Below, piece after piece: positions 1 through 11,490 of a stretch of 64,000 bases of DNA. The stretch lies in the NCBI GenBank assembly GCA_964036045.1, contig OZ038382.1, forward strand, positions 82,621,918 to 82,685,917, read 5' to 3'. Position numbers and translations under genes: made by a program. The notes under the pieces are model-generated. The model did not search any database and had not been told where the DNA came from. It saw only the letters and a program-made list of their open reading frames with translations. Numbering within the stretch: the first letter of the stretch is position 1; each line of letters begins with the position of its first letter. The stretch is from Eutreptiella sp. 'Long Island Sound 2002'. Taxonomy: Eukaryota > Euglenozoa > Euglenophyceae > Eutreptiales > Eutreptiaceae.

Positions 1-617
1 GGCGCGGGGAGCCGCTGAGGATGCAGGTCATCTTCGCCCGCATGAGCCTGGAAGAGATCGTGAAGTACATCACGGTGGAGTTGAAGCTCAATGCGAAGAA
101 CGAGGCCCACGTGCAGGATCGACCTGGTCATGGACAACGAGGCCACCGAGAAGACCGCCATCATCGGGAGATCCAGGAGGACACGGCCAACTCTGCGGAG
201 GATGGTAGCAGAAGCGGCCAAGACCACTGGTCCCGGGGGGATCACGAGGAGGCCCATCTCTTCGCGTTTGTGGCGCACAACATGAGGGACCATGGGCAGG
301 ATCGGTCCAGATGGGGCCGGGTGGGACCCAAGAAGGGCAACGCGCCAAGGAGGATCAGGAACCCACCACTCTCGTTCCGGGAGTACAGGTCTCAGCACGA
401 TGGGTGCTGGGTCTGTTATGGCAAGGGGAACAACCATGCACATGACCACCGTCAGTGCAAGGTGTATGAGGCGGACAAGAAGGCCTACTTCGCCGCTCAC
501 CCCGAGAAGAAGCCCAAGGAGCAGCGGATTTCCGATTGGAAGGCGAAGGGCGGAGACGGGGGAAAAGGCCAAGGCAAAGGCCAAGGAAAAGGCACAGGAA
601 GAGGCTATGGTGGTTGA
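1..617 (+). pseudogene. Ty3/gypsy Gag, C-terminal part with zinc knuckle (enters from left edge)
   Basis: The frame is open to the window edge, so the true start lies outside. Near the end is a retroviral-type zinc knuckle, CWVC followed by H and C (C-x2-C-x8-H-x4-C, from about base 405), then a Lys/Gly-rich tail of GKGQ repeats, typical of nucleocapsid. Gag packages element RNA in cytoplasmic particles. The frame stops with TGA at 615-617, yet the same frame continues with only one more stop (TAG, 759-761) into the protease. A stretch near 120-165 reads better in another frame (a peptide with VMDNEATEKTAII), suggesting a pair of compensating frameshifts. The family call rests on the downstream pol domains; the Gag N-terminus is not seen. 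Confidence 0.75.
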
Positions 618-761
618 CCTGGCCAGGACCGACGAGTGAGGTCGATCGAGGAAGTTGCTGAGGACATGTTGAGGACGTTGGAGGAACTCAAGGCCCAGCA
701 ACGTGGTGGACAAAGTCCTGGCAGATCGCAGCCGGAAGGGGCTGCGGGAAGCCAAGTCTAG

Positions 762-1739
762 AGGAGCCCCCACGGGAGTGGGACCTCGGAGGCCTCTCCT
801 CTGAAAATCAGTGGAATCCCAGAGAAAGCGAAGGCACATCGGGTGCCAAAGACGGCTCCAGAAGAGCCAAAACCACTGAGTTTCGCCACTCCCAACCCCT
901 GGAGCGCCCTGTCAAGGGAAGTTTATGTGGGCAAGGGACGTGGTAAGAAGGAAGGAGCGACCACGGAGAGCCCCGTGGACGGGCAAGACCAACCCAAGAT
1001 CTACACCATCCGCGATCATACCCTCGAAGTCCTGATGCACCCGGACGTGCTAGAGTTGCAAGCCGTGAGAGTCGTCCATACACCGCATGGTGACGAGCGG
1101 CAGTTGCACTTGAAGGTACGTTCACGGTGCGGACAAGAGGAGTTGGTAGTGGATGTTCTGGTGGATACGGGTGCCCAGGTGAGCCTGGTCCGGAGAGGGT
1201 TGTTCAAGGAGGAATCCCTGCAGCCCAGCCGTAGACCGGTACGCCTGAAGGTGGCCAATGGTGAGATTATGGGTGGTGGCACCCATGAGGCCACTATCAG
1301 TATGGAATTCTGGGAACATGAGCGCTTGAACCGCCCTGATCTGGCAAAGAGAAGCACTCTATCCGGGAATTTCTATGTGGCCGACATTACAGATTGGGAT
1401 ATGATCATGGGGTATGACTTCATGGTGGCAAATGCCATTGGAGCCCTTCCCCATCGGGCAACGCTGGTCCGGGAGGATGATGAATGCCTCACATGGCTGT
1501 CCACGGATTATGCATGCAGATCATCCCAATGGAATGCTGAGGAAGAGGATCAGATCGTCCAAGCGGTGCAAGCTGTGGGTGCCAAGTCCAGAGGAGACCG
1601 TGGAGTTCAGCTCACGGAGTATCGAATGGCGCCGCAGGTGTATGCCAGGATGATCCAGACGCTGGGAGCCGAAGCGCCCGAGACGGACGTCTTTGCTTCC
1701 CGGGATGCCCCACTTCTGAGGAGGTGTAGGCGGCACTGA
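762..1739 (+). pseudogene. Ty3/gypsy retropepsin-like aspartic protease segment
   Basis: The segment shares its frame with the Gag part upstream and the RT part downstream. The active-site motif VDTGA is encoded at about 1161-1175 (Asp codon 1164-1166), and a later hydrophobic DMIMGYDF matches the second conserved region of retropepsins. In the family this enzyme cuts the Gag-Pol polyprotein during particle maturation. After the protease comes a DVFASRDAP motif, also known in other retroelements just ahead of RT. The frame is closed by TGA at 1737-1739, but codons continue sensibly from 1740, so the stop looks like decay rather than a real terminus. Confidence 0.88.
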
Positions 1740-4700
1740 CATCGAGGAGACTCAGCCTGGCATAGGCATTGGGGCTTGAAGGAGTGGGGGCCCATGTATT
1801 GGCATGGCTCCCTGGACAATACCAGACGTACGGTGGAGAAGATCATCGCGGATAGGGCGAAGGGGATCCTGGTCAGAACCGGCATAGGATCCACCCCATG
1901 TCCGCTGGAGGGTCTCAAGTCGACGCTGGACTCCATCACCCTGAACGAGATGTCATTCGGGACAGGGGAGGAGTTGTTCATCGACGCCAAGGGTGTATCA
2001 ATGCCCTCCCCGGGTCAAGCGTGGGGTACCAAGGCTTTCCTGGTGGATGGGGCGCAAGCCCAGCCCACGGTTGATGAAGCATTCATCCGTAGGGTGGAGG
2101 CGGTGCCCATGAAGGTCATGTTTCAGCCCAAGGAGGGGACGGATCAGCCTATTGATGGCATTGACGTCCTGTCCCACGCCGAGATCGATGACGTCGTCAA
2201 CTACGTGCGGATGGGGATGCACGACCGTGTGGCACCCAAGAAGAGGCGGGCCATGGTCACATCTCCGCATTGTTGGGATGACAAGATGTTGGTCACCGGC
2301 AAGTACGAGAAGGACGAGTTCGTGGCGAGGGTCATGGATCACATCGCGGACCAATACGATGGTCCGGTTGGGTCGGACCCACCAACATCGGATTTTCCAG
2401 GAATGTGTGCCGATAGCGACAGTCACCAGCCCGAGGCCGCAAACTTCCGAAGATTATCGGTCGGAAGAGCTCCCCACGACGATGAAGACGGCATGTCAGA
2501 CGAGGAGAAGTCGGAATGGGACCCAGAAGAGGCCTATACCGCAGTGCGGTCGGTTGTATCTATACCGAAGCAGGCGGCTGAAGAGGCCCAGGAGAACCAG
2601 AAGGTCGCCGAGCTGAAGGAGAGGCTGATCAAGGCCTATCCGCGGCTCCTCAGTGGCGTCGCCAACAAGAACCCTCCAGATCGTGGGAGGTTTGGCACAG
2701 CGAAGATCAAGCTGAAGCCGAACCCCAAGATCTATCGGCATCGGGAGTACCAACTTCAGGGCGATCGGGACGAGGCCATGAAGAAGCTGCTGGCCGAGTT
2801 CATTGAGCGGGGATGGATCGAACCCTCCGACAGTGAGGGGGCCAGCCCAGCCTTCATCGTGCCCAAGAAGGAGAAGGGTGAGTGGAGGTTGGTGGTGGAT
2901 TACAGAGGTTTGAACGAGCAGACCGAGCACGACTCGTACTCGCTTCCCCTGATCGACTCCATGCTCCAAAAACAACAGAAAAAGCGGATTTTAACGGTGT
3001 TAGACCTGAAACACGGCTATCACCAGATGCCGCTACACCCGGACTCCAGGCCCTGCACAGCGATGTCGACGCCGCTTGGGCCAATGCAGTGGAAAGTGGT
3101 GCCTATGGGCGCCAAGAATGGCAACGCCGCTTTCCAGCGCATGATGGAGGACCTACTCGGTCCTGTCCGGGACTGTGCCGATCCCTTCGTGGATGACATC
3201 ATCATCGGGTCCGGTACGGAGAACATGACTGAGGACGAGCTCATCAATGCGCATGAGAAGGATCTGCGCCGAGTGCTCAGCGAGTTGGACAAGCACAACA
3301 TGGTGTGCAAGCCCCCCAAAGCCTCACTCTTCGTGAAGGAAGTGGAGTTCGCGGGTCACGTGGTTGGTCACGGGCAACGCCGTCCCATGCCTGGGAAGCT
3401 GGCGTCCCTGCACCACTGGGAGAAGCCCCAGACGATCAGCGAACTCCTATCCTTCATGGGGTTCTGCAATTACTATTCGGTCTATGTCCGGATGTATGCA
3501 GAACTGTCCGGGCCGCTGCACATAATGTCGCAGGTGGGCAAGTTCGATGGCGAGAAGGGGAGCAAGAAGAAGCTTGCCTGGACCCCTGAGGCTGAGGATG
3601 CGTTCAACCGCCTGAAGGAGCGACTCCTGGGGCAGTTGGGGCTATTCCTGGTGGACCCGGACAAGGGATTCGTGCTACGGACGGACGCCTCGGACTATGC
3701 TGTGGGGGCAGTCCTCGAGCAGATCCGGGACGACGGGTCGCGCGTACCCGTGGCGTTTTGGAGTCGGATCCTGGCCGAGGGCCAACGCCGCACCTGGACC
3801 GCGAGGGAGAAGGAGACGTATGCCATTGTTTGTGCGCTCAGGAAGTGGTCTGGCCACATCGGATTGCAACCGGTGGTGGTTTGCACGGACCATCAGTCCT
3901 TGCAGAGCTGGCACAAGGAGCACGACAACACCCCCTCGGGACCGGCGGCAGTGAGGGCCCGATGGCATGAGACGTTCGCCAAGTTCGACCTCAGCGTCGT
4001 ATACGTCCCGGGGAAGGACAACACTGTGGCAGATTGCCCCAGTCGATGGGCCTACCCCGCGGGCAAGGCTTGGATGGACATATTCAGCCATGGGGACGCC
4101 GAGGAAACCGAGGAGGCTAAGCGCATCATCGAGATGGAGAAGGCCATGGAGCAAGAGGGGGTCAAGTGCTTTGTGGTGATGGCAAACCGTACGGACCTGG
4201 CCAAGTTCCGGGGTGCCCGCGTCCAGGCTTTTCGAGAGGAAACCCTCGAGCAATGGATGGTGGCCCCTGTAGAGCTAGTCAGGTCGGTGCTCACAGAGGA
4301 CTGGTCGGACGACTACGCGGCATCCGAGCACTGGAGCAAGTACTGGAACGCCGTGAGCGCCCCGTCGGACGACGAGTGGCCTGAGGGCTTGACCGAGGAT
4401 GGGGACAAGTTGTTCCTCAAGGACAAGCTGCTGGTGCCCGAGAATCCAGTGGAGCTCATTGACCATTGGCACAACGCCCAGCTCATGCACCCTGGCCCAG
4501 ACAAGATGCAGCAGGACCTGGAGTGGCGTTTCAAATTCCCTCCGGGGTACTACGCCATCCTGGATAGGTACTGCAGCGACTGTGCCGTGTGTCGGGCGAC
4601 GAAGAGCCCCGACCACTCCACAGCGGGCAACCCGGTGTCCACGGCTATACCGGAGGCCCCTATGCGGTCCGTGGCCATGGATGTGTTCGCCATGCTGGAA

Positions 4701-5309
4701 GTCACCGTGGAAGGAGAGACATATGATTGTGTCATCCTAGCGGTGGACAGGCACAGCGGGTATATCGTGGCAGTCCCGGGCAAGAAGTCCAAGAAGAAGG
4801 ACACGAAGGACAAGCATGGAGTAGGGCTGCAGGCCAAGACCGTCGCTAATGCCATGATCAGGCATTGGCTGACGATTTTCGATATCCCAGCTGTCATCTG
4901 CAGCGATCGGGGCAGTCAGTTTGTGGGGACGTGGTTCAAGACGATGTGCAAGCACATGGGTACTCGGCACGCCAAGACCGTGGCGTACCACAGCCGGTCG
5001 AATGGCCGAGCTGAGGTGGCCGGGGGGCAGATGTTCGAGAAGTTCCGCCAGCTGCACATTGACGAACCGGGCCGGAATTGGTATAATTCGCTGTGGAGAG
5101 TACTCCAAGCGTATCACGACCTTCCGGGACCCACTGGACTGTCGCCCCATCGTATCCTGTTCCTACGGGATCGAGTGTCCCGCACTCTCCCGTGGTTGAA
5201 CCATGGCAAAGTGGCCCGGGATGCGAACGCTATGATGGCTGAGGCGGACGACACGGCGGCCAAAGTGTGGGAGGCACTTCAGGACGAGCATGACAAGCGG
5301 GCCAAGTAG
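1740..5309 (+). pseudogene. Ty3/gypsy pol: reverse transcriptase, RNase H, integrase
   Basis: About 1180 codons. RT spans roughly 2880-3500: LDLKHGYHQM carries the first catalytic Asp (codon 3003-3005), and FVDDI (3186-3200) is the catalytic pair in the FVDD variant. RNase H starts near 3670 with RTDASDYAVGAVL. Integrase follows, with an HHCC zinc finger around 4460-4600 and a DDE core: Asp 4680-4682, Asp 4905-4907 (SDRGSQF) and Glu 5013-5015 (GRAEVAG), giving the standard D-35-E spacing. The enzymes copy element RNA and insert the DNA. All catalytic residues are present. The frame ends with TAG 5307-5309, directly followed in frame by the chromodomain part, so a single nonsense change is likely. 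The resemblance to dinoflagellate elements is from memory. Confidence 0.95.
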
Positions 5310-5824
5310 TTCAAGCAGGGAAAGGTCCAGAAGTACACTTTCCAAGACACCGTGTGGGTGGAGCGGCACCACAAGGATGTCCTGTCCAGGCATCGGCAGG
5401 CATCTTGGTATGTGCCGGGGGTAATCGTGCGGAAGGTCGGGCAGGAAGTGTATGCGGCTGGTGTGGAGGATAACAAGATCCTGGATCGCGACCATACCCA
5501 GCTTCGTCCCCGAGCACCAGACCCCAGCGGACGTCCCGTCACCTTCGAGTTCACGGCCGGCAATGTGGACTCGGACGACGAGGGTGAGGACGACGACTTC
5601 ACCGCTGAGAAGATCTTGGCCGACAAGCCGGACCCGGGGACGACTGGGGGGAGGCTTTATATAGTCCGTTGGAAGGGATTCGCCGCATCCAGGGATTCCT
5701 GGGAGCCTCCGAGCAGTTTCGTGCCGAGGTATACCACGTTGGGATGGACTACCTGAAGAAAAAGAATATTTCTTTGGATGTCAAGGACGTGTTGGTCCAT
5801 TTGGTGGCTGCAGTAGCACCGTAA
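5310..5824 (+). pseudogene. Chromodomain tail of the Ty3 integrase (chromovirus-type)
   Basis: In the pol frame after the TAG comes the integrase C-terminal region, then a chromodomain: TAEKIL, LYIVRWKGF and DSWEP at about 5600-5705. In chromoviruses this module is thought to steer integration by binding modified histones. Around 5703-5712 the sensible frame changes: the pol frame ends at TGA 5754-5756, whereas the frame two bases on reads a plausible helix (YHVGMDYLKKKN, then a hydrophobic tail) to TAA 5822-5824. A one-base indel there is the simplest explanation. The acidic stretch DDEGEDDD before the domain is a normal linker. Confidence 0.85.
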
Positions 5825-6450
5825 TGGATTCCCCTTGGCATCTTTGTTTGTTTCTTTGCTTGGGAGACGGGTGAGGGCGTTCATCCGGGGATTTTTGGGC
5901 CTTGATTGGCCATATACCCCCTTCACTCGGTCTCCACGTATATATTTCATCGTGGTATACGTATTTAGATCGATCGACGACGTTTCTCTATCTTTGATCC
6001 CCTTGTTCCATGTTGTAGATCAAGAGGAGACCGGATATGGCGTAGGGCACCGATTATCAGTGTCCTCACCCCTCCCTTGGGGCATGCGGGACGCCTACGA
6101 CGTGTGTGGGGCCTCCATGTGTCCTTGGGACATGGGGGGGGGGTTGGAGCCCATTGGGGTCCTTCCGTCCTCTCTTCAATGACTGCCGAGCGGTAACAAC
6201 GCTCTGAGAAGGGGGGTGAAGCCGGTTCGGACCCCCGTGGCCATCTTGGGGTCACTTGGGGTGTGTATCTATGTGCCGGCAAGCCGCCATTGGCTGATAT
6301 CATACTCTCCCATCCACCTGACCTAACCCGATGTGATAGTGTGATAGGTTTGGCCATTCCGGCTATGAGCGGCCACATTCAGTACCGAGGCGCCGCCAGC
6401 GGAGATTTATATATCAGAATATCAGGAATCAACAGGGTTTATTTATCATA
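5825..6450 (+). other. 3' flank of the Ty3 element; candidate polypurine tract
   Basis: No coding signal. Two purine tracts could prime plus-strand synthesis: a G10 run near 6134-6143 and AGAAGGGGGG at about 6207-6216, the latter followed by TG as an LTR start would be. The LTR cannot be confirmed because the 5' copy lies outside the window. Confidence 0.3.
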
Positions 6451-8900
6451 ATGTTTCCGTAATTTTTCAGCCTTCCGTTCTGATAGTCAATGTATCGGCG
6501 ACTGTCAGTTGGCTCGCGATTTTGCGTTAACCGATTGGTTAACTGTTATTTCCAGATATTTTGGCGGAAACCGCAATGAAGGGTCAGATTTTTTCAGTAA
6601 AGGGTTCGTTGCTTCCGCAATTTTCTAAATAAGCACTCGAAATTTTAATCCGAATTTTTTGCGATGTCGAAATCGGATTTTCGACTTCGACATCGCCGTA
6701 CTTGATTTGGTCTTCTTCGAGTGGTCATACTCTTTTCCCTATGCCCGAATCAGGTTTCCCTTATACTTGCCACCCATTTGACTTGGAGATATAAGGGAAA
6801 CAAAAGTGAATCGTTGGATCACTTTGAAGGGCCATATCTACGCGCGAGTGTGAGGAAAGAGAATAATGAAGGTTGGGTTGCAAGCGCTTCAGTCTCAACT
6901 TAATTGTGGGAGCATCAAACGTCTTTGGTGTGTACACATGCCCGGTGTAGCAAGGGATAATGGTCAAGAGGGTAGAAAGTGATATATAACTCTTGGACCG
7001 TGCAACTGAATATTTTATTGCGACTCTCGAGTGTACCGCATGAGTGTTGGGGTTGCATAGCAACTTTGCTTGGGTTCCTACGTATTTTTAACGTGAAGAT
7101 ATGCCAATGGAGGGACATGGCATATCATGGTGGGAGCCACTTTTGAGGGTATGTGTTATATGCATGGTATGTGCTTCGATATGCTCACGCCCATGTTATA
7201 TACCCTCGTGTGGCCGAATAGATGGAGAGCCACATGGGACAAGGGCTTTGCCCGTGTTCGAATTGTGGAATTCAAAGCGCTAAACTAAGTCTACCGCGTA
7301 TGTATTGCTCATGGTATGTTTGGCAAAGAGATCCATGAGTGCACTCCGATTTTCATGGGGCATGTAGATATGGGTGGTGGAGGTATCTCCATGCGCCTGA
7401 TTGGGGATCCAAGTGGGGGAATTGTTGGCAAATGGTTCCTATCATTTGTGTATTGAACCATGAGCGGATATCATGGGTGAGCATAGAGATATACTATCAT
7501 GACAACTTTGTATTTGGACATATTTTCATGTTTTTGACCTCATTTTATGCTCATTTTTGTGTTTTATGTGCTCAACTGGTCGGCTAACAGTAAAGTGCCT
7601 AGAGATCCGTGAACTATGGTATGTTGCCTATATGTTGGCATATGCTTCGGTGTTGCACCTCACCATATGCCGGATCACATGGTCACTTTGGCGTGGCACA
7701 CGAGGCCTCACAGAATTAGGTCTCAAACTCATGAGCTGACTTGTGAAGCATGGCATGTACATAACAGGAGGATTTTCGGAGCCAAAGATGGGATATTCTT
7801 GGGCATGGACGTTTGGTCTATATCACCCTTGTATATTACTTTCCGGTTTGACAAATGCATGGAGCATTTGGATATTTGCCGTATGCATTTTTGAGTATAA
7901 AATTGACTTTTGGGCATAATGGTGTGATTTGCCTGATTTTGCCATGTTGTGAGGTCATCATCATGGGGCAGTTCTCCAAGCCCAATCGACACCAAGTCCA
8001 ACCAAGGTTATGTCAGGGTAGGGCATGGACCTGAGTGCCACTCTAGGCCATGACACGCCACAACCCCTATTGGGCTAGGATTTAGAGGCTTGGGAGTGAA
8101 CACATTTTTGGGGTTTGTGTAGTGACTTGTGACACATGGCATTCAGCCATCTTATTTGACCTGGTTCAAGGCAATATGTTGGTGAGTCAAGGGAAGGTCT
8201 TGAGTCCAAGGAAATGAGGGGTTTATGGCTGTGAATCTGTACGTTTGCCTCTTTCCTCAACTTTGCTTTATTTGTGTTCATATGCCAATTTCAGGGCTTT
8301 CCTCTTTGGTGCAATTCTTGTACATGCCCGCCACCGTGAGACGACCGGTGTGCTGAACGGAAGCCCGCAGCCCGTATTGGATTGTGAATTGGGCTATTGC
8401 TGTATTTGTGGGATCTGGTTGCTGTTCAGGGTTGAAGGAGGATTTTATTTTCTTTTTTTTTAGATTTTGGACCCCGGATTTTGAGGAATGCAATCGTTGA
8501 TCAGGAGCAAGTCATCAGGGGTTACAGGCGGAAGGGGCACAGCGGGGGCCGGTCCTGGTAGGGACCTTCTTTAATGACGGCGGAAAGTAGTTGGCAGTTC
8601 GGGATATGTCTCAAGTCCTCTTTTCCCCTTTCAGCATAGCAGGGAAACAACAAAAAAACATGCAGAGGTTCAAGAACCAGACAGTTGCACTACAGCCACG
8701 GTGAATTTATAGAACATTTTTGACAAAATGAGCACGATATTTTGGAAATGCATTTATGTTCGTTAGCAGAAATGCTGCGGTGGGTTCACGACCACAGTGA
8801 ATTTGGAAACAGTTTTCACAAAGGAGCACAACAGTTTAGAAATGCACTTTTGTTTGTGAGGATAAAAGCTGCAGTGGGTTTGAAAATTGTTTCCGAAATG
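6451..8900. other. Gene-poor, AT-richer intergenic DNA
   Basis: Only short ORFs in all frames, none with a recognisable motif. One strong inverted repeat at 6661-6696 is listed separately. T/G-rich patches (7100-8300) look like decayed repeat DNA, but I cannot assign a family. Confidence 0.5.
6661..6696. repeat. Perfect 11-bp inverted repeat (hairpin)
   Basis: GCGATGTCGAA (6661-6671) and TTCGACATCGC (6686-6696) are exact reverse complements around a 14-base loop. No coding context. It could be a protein-binding site or an element end. Confidence 0.7.
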
Positions 8901-8906
8901 GACCAA

Positions 8907-9392
8907 GTCACATCACATCTCATCACATCACGTCACCGCAATTCAAATATCATCACACCACATCACATCACATTCAATCACATTGCATACCATCACACCA
9001 CATCACACCACATCACATCAGGTCAAATCAAATATAATCACACCACATAAAATTATATGAAATCACATTGCATCACATCACATCACATGAAATCACGTCA
9101 CATCACATCACATCACGTCACATTACGTGAAATCACGTCACATCACCTCAGATCACATCACATCACATCTCATCACATCACATCACATCACATCACATCA
9201 CATCATGGCACACCAAACCATGCCACACCACATCACACCACATCACATCGAATCACATCACGTCACATCAGATCACATCACATCACATCACATTGCGAAA
9301 ATCCCATCCTATCAACTCATAACAAATCACATCATATGGCATGAGAAAAAGGTAATTTGTATCGGTTCATACAAGGTCACATCACATAAGGT
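8907..9392. repeat. CATCA pentanucleotide satellite
   Basis: About 390 bp of near-continuous (CATCA)n with scattered variants (CGTCA, AATCA, CACCA), densest at 8907-9295, with a ragged end to 9392. ORFs across it are pure simple-repeat translations (ITSHH) and were left out. Confidence 0.95.
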
Positions 9393-9520
9393 ACCCACAC
9401 CTCCAAGGAACCGCATGTTCAGAAACGGAGCGTAATGGCAGTATCAAAAAAGATTTATTGGACCTTTACCAATGGTGTCAAACAGTGCTAACAATAACTG
9501 AAACTTCATGTTACGGTTAC

Positions 9521-9557
9521 CGTTAGGGTTATTGTTAGGGTTAGGGTTAGGGTTAAG
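9521..9557. repeat. Interstitial telomere-type TTAGGG repeats
   Basis: Starts with degenerate units (TTACGG, TTACCG) and continues with about four TTAGGG copies. It directly abuts the 10-bp array to its right. It is too short and too internal to be a chromosome end. Confidence 0.85.
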
Positions 9558-9712
9558 GCAGGATACGGCATGATACGGCAGGATACGGCAGATACGGCAG
9601 GAAACGGCAGGATACGGCAGGATACGGAAGGATATGGCAGGATACGGCAGGATGCGGCAGAATACGGCAGGATACAGCAGGAGACGGCAGGACACCGCAG
9701 GATACACGCATT
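9558..9712. repeat. 10-bp tandem repeat (GGATACGGCA)
   Basis: About fifteen copies of a 10-bp unit, GGATACGGCA with single-base variants, immediately after the TTAGGG tract. ORFs through it are repetitive translations (ILPYPAVSCR on the minus strand) and are not genes. Confidence 0.92.
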
Positions 9713-10107
9713 ACAGGAATACAGTCGTATTAGAAAAAACCCTAATGACGAATGGTGATCAGTGGCATTTTCTTTGGAAACTGAATCTCTGAAATGTCTA
9801 CCTGTGTCATGTACAAAATTGTGGACACCGTTGTCATGCATTGTGAAGCTGGGTCCTGTGAGAATACAAGGCTTGGACAATGTTGTTTCGTGGCTTAGGG
9901 AGGCATGTTCCGTCACCCACAGGATATTTTGTACACATTGATTGCATAGATAGTATAATTGAATACATTAGCGGTTTGGTTGTGCTGTGTGGAGTAGAGC
10001 AGGGTTTCAAGTACCCATAACGCGCATAATGCATACTTGTCGTATTTGACGAGCTCATTTGAAATTAAAATAGCAACACTAACCAATAGCAATGCATCCA
10101 CATACTT

Positions 10108-10749
10108 ATGGTCGTGATGTGGAGCGACAAAGACCTAAAATGCCAGTACCAGACGTCGGATGCGATTGAGCCGGAATTGCGCCCCGCGCCGCATTCTAGT
10201 GCTAAGGAAACAGGTGTTCACATTGGTGAAGAGGCAGCGCTATTCAACCGGACCGCACGCAGGAAGGGTGCGCCACCAAGAACACAAAATGATTTTCTTA
10301 CTGCATGGTTGGTCAGAATCACAGGGAAGTTGGCATTGAAAGTGTTTATACAGCTCGAGGGCTGTGACCACGCTCTGAGAGTCTTTCGTAGGGATGTAGT
10401 ACTGCCAAGGCTGTTCAAAGGACGACTTCTACCGCCTTTGATAAAAGTGATAGAATGTGCCCCGGACAGCAAGGACCTAGCTGGAAGGGTACAAGAGGCA
10501 AAGATGGAGCTCCCGGAACATGAGGAACAGGAGGCTTCTTCAGAGGACGAGCTGAGTGAAACAGAATATGAGCGGGAGGGCGAGGTAAGCCACAATTTTG
10601 AGGATAACATCTGGTCCCCAGACAAGGCCAATGGGACAGAAAAGAAACCGGAAGTGGCGAAATCAATGAAATTTGACAAACCACGGCAAAAGGTAAGAAC
10701 ACGGCATCCCAAGCAACAAAAAGGAGCTTCCAAAGCATGTACTCTCTAA
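10108..10749 (+). CDS. Unknown protein, head of array gene copy A
   Basis: A 213-codon ORF with an ATG start. The N-terminal two thirds is basic to neutral without a motif I recognise. The C-terminal part is acidic then Lys-rich (SSEDELSETEYEREGE, later KPRQKVRTRHPKQQK), as in a disordered nuclear tail. From about 10,499 the DNA aligns with 18,036 onward (copy B), including the shared peptide RTVDVAS further on, so this is the 5' part of a duplicated gene. GTAAG donor-like sites at about 10,587 and 10,692 leave open that part of the ORF is intronic. The function is unknown. The start is plausible, but I see no promoter. Confidence 0.4.
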   Translation: MVVMWSDKDLKCQYQTSDAIEPELRPAPHSSAKETGVHIGEEAALFNRTARRKGAPPRTQNDFLTAWLVRITGKLALKVFIQLEGCDHALRVFRRDVVLPRLFKGRLLPPLIKVIECAPDSKDLAGRVQEAKMELPEHEEQEASSEDELSETEYEREGEVSHNFEDNIWSPDKANGTEKKPEVAKSMKFDKPRQKVRTRHPKQQKGASKACTL

Positions 10750-11291
10750 GCAGGAAATTCTTCACCTTGCTAGGAAGGTGGAGGAAGCAGAACTGAGGAC
10801 CGTAGATGTTGCATCTATCCGAGACGTTTCAGAGCTGTTCGGCCTCTTTGTTCCGGAAAAGGCAGGACGAGACGATGCGATCTCTGAAATTTCTGATGCG
10901 GACCGCCAGGGGCACACACTAATGAGATTGTACCAACCATCCATTTGTATCACGTGTTTATATCTCAAGCAACATAAACTCGGGAACACTTGCAATTGAG
11001 ATAACCAAGCGTCCTCCAGTACATCTGATGATAGAGCGGTTGCTGAATCTCAATGGCAGGCAGACTAAGGGGTCTTTGCACAATCGAGAGGTTGTAGAGA
11101 AGTTTAGAAAAAAGGGTGTGTGTTGCAGACGTTTGCCACACTTTGATAATATCACCAATGTGCTCCACTGGGATCCCTGTAAACCAAATGTGTTGCATCA
11201 GGATGAAGCGGCAGTACAAGCCAAGCGCAAGGCAAAAGAAGGTGAAGCAGATACTAGAAACAAGGTAGTGCATAAGATCTTGTGGCAGTAG
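10750..11291 (+). pseudogene. Array gene copy A, conserved LFGLFVPEKAG region, decayed
   Basis: It encodes QEILHLARKVEEAE, then ELFGLFVPEKAGRDD and ITCLYLKQHKLGNTCN, all nearly identical to copy B at 18,280-18,830. Unlike copy B it carries stops: the codon after NTCN is TGA where copy B has TGT, and further stops and a frame change follow at 11,060-11,130. It joins the head ORF to the helical exon array. The Cys/His pattern (C-x5-H-x5-C) might bind metal, but no known domain fits. I regard this copy as inactive. Confidence 0.6.
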
Positions 11292-11490
11292 GTTGATGTT
11301 CCTTTCCATGCCATAGTCAGATTTTTCAGTGACCAACTACCATGCGTGGTAATCCAGACTTTGTTGCCCTACCCCCCCTCTGATTGAACCTTTGTCCGTC
11401 AAAATGTGTCACAAGGGGTTCTGTGCATATCCTCAGGGGTCTATGCATGATATCTGAATCCTCAGGGGATGCATGTATTGACTATAATTT

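Noticed and set aside
6129-6216. Definite 3' LTR of the Ty3 element
   Set aside because: Purine tracts and a following TG are present, but the partner LTR is outside the window, so boundaries cannot be proven.
8907-9392. Regular short repeats resembling an array such as CRISPR
   Set aside because: The unit is five bases with no spacers; it is a microsatellite in a eukaryotic context.
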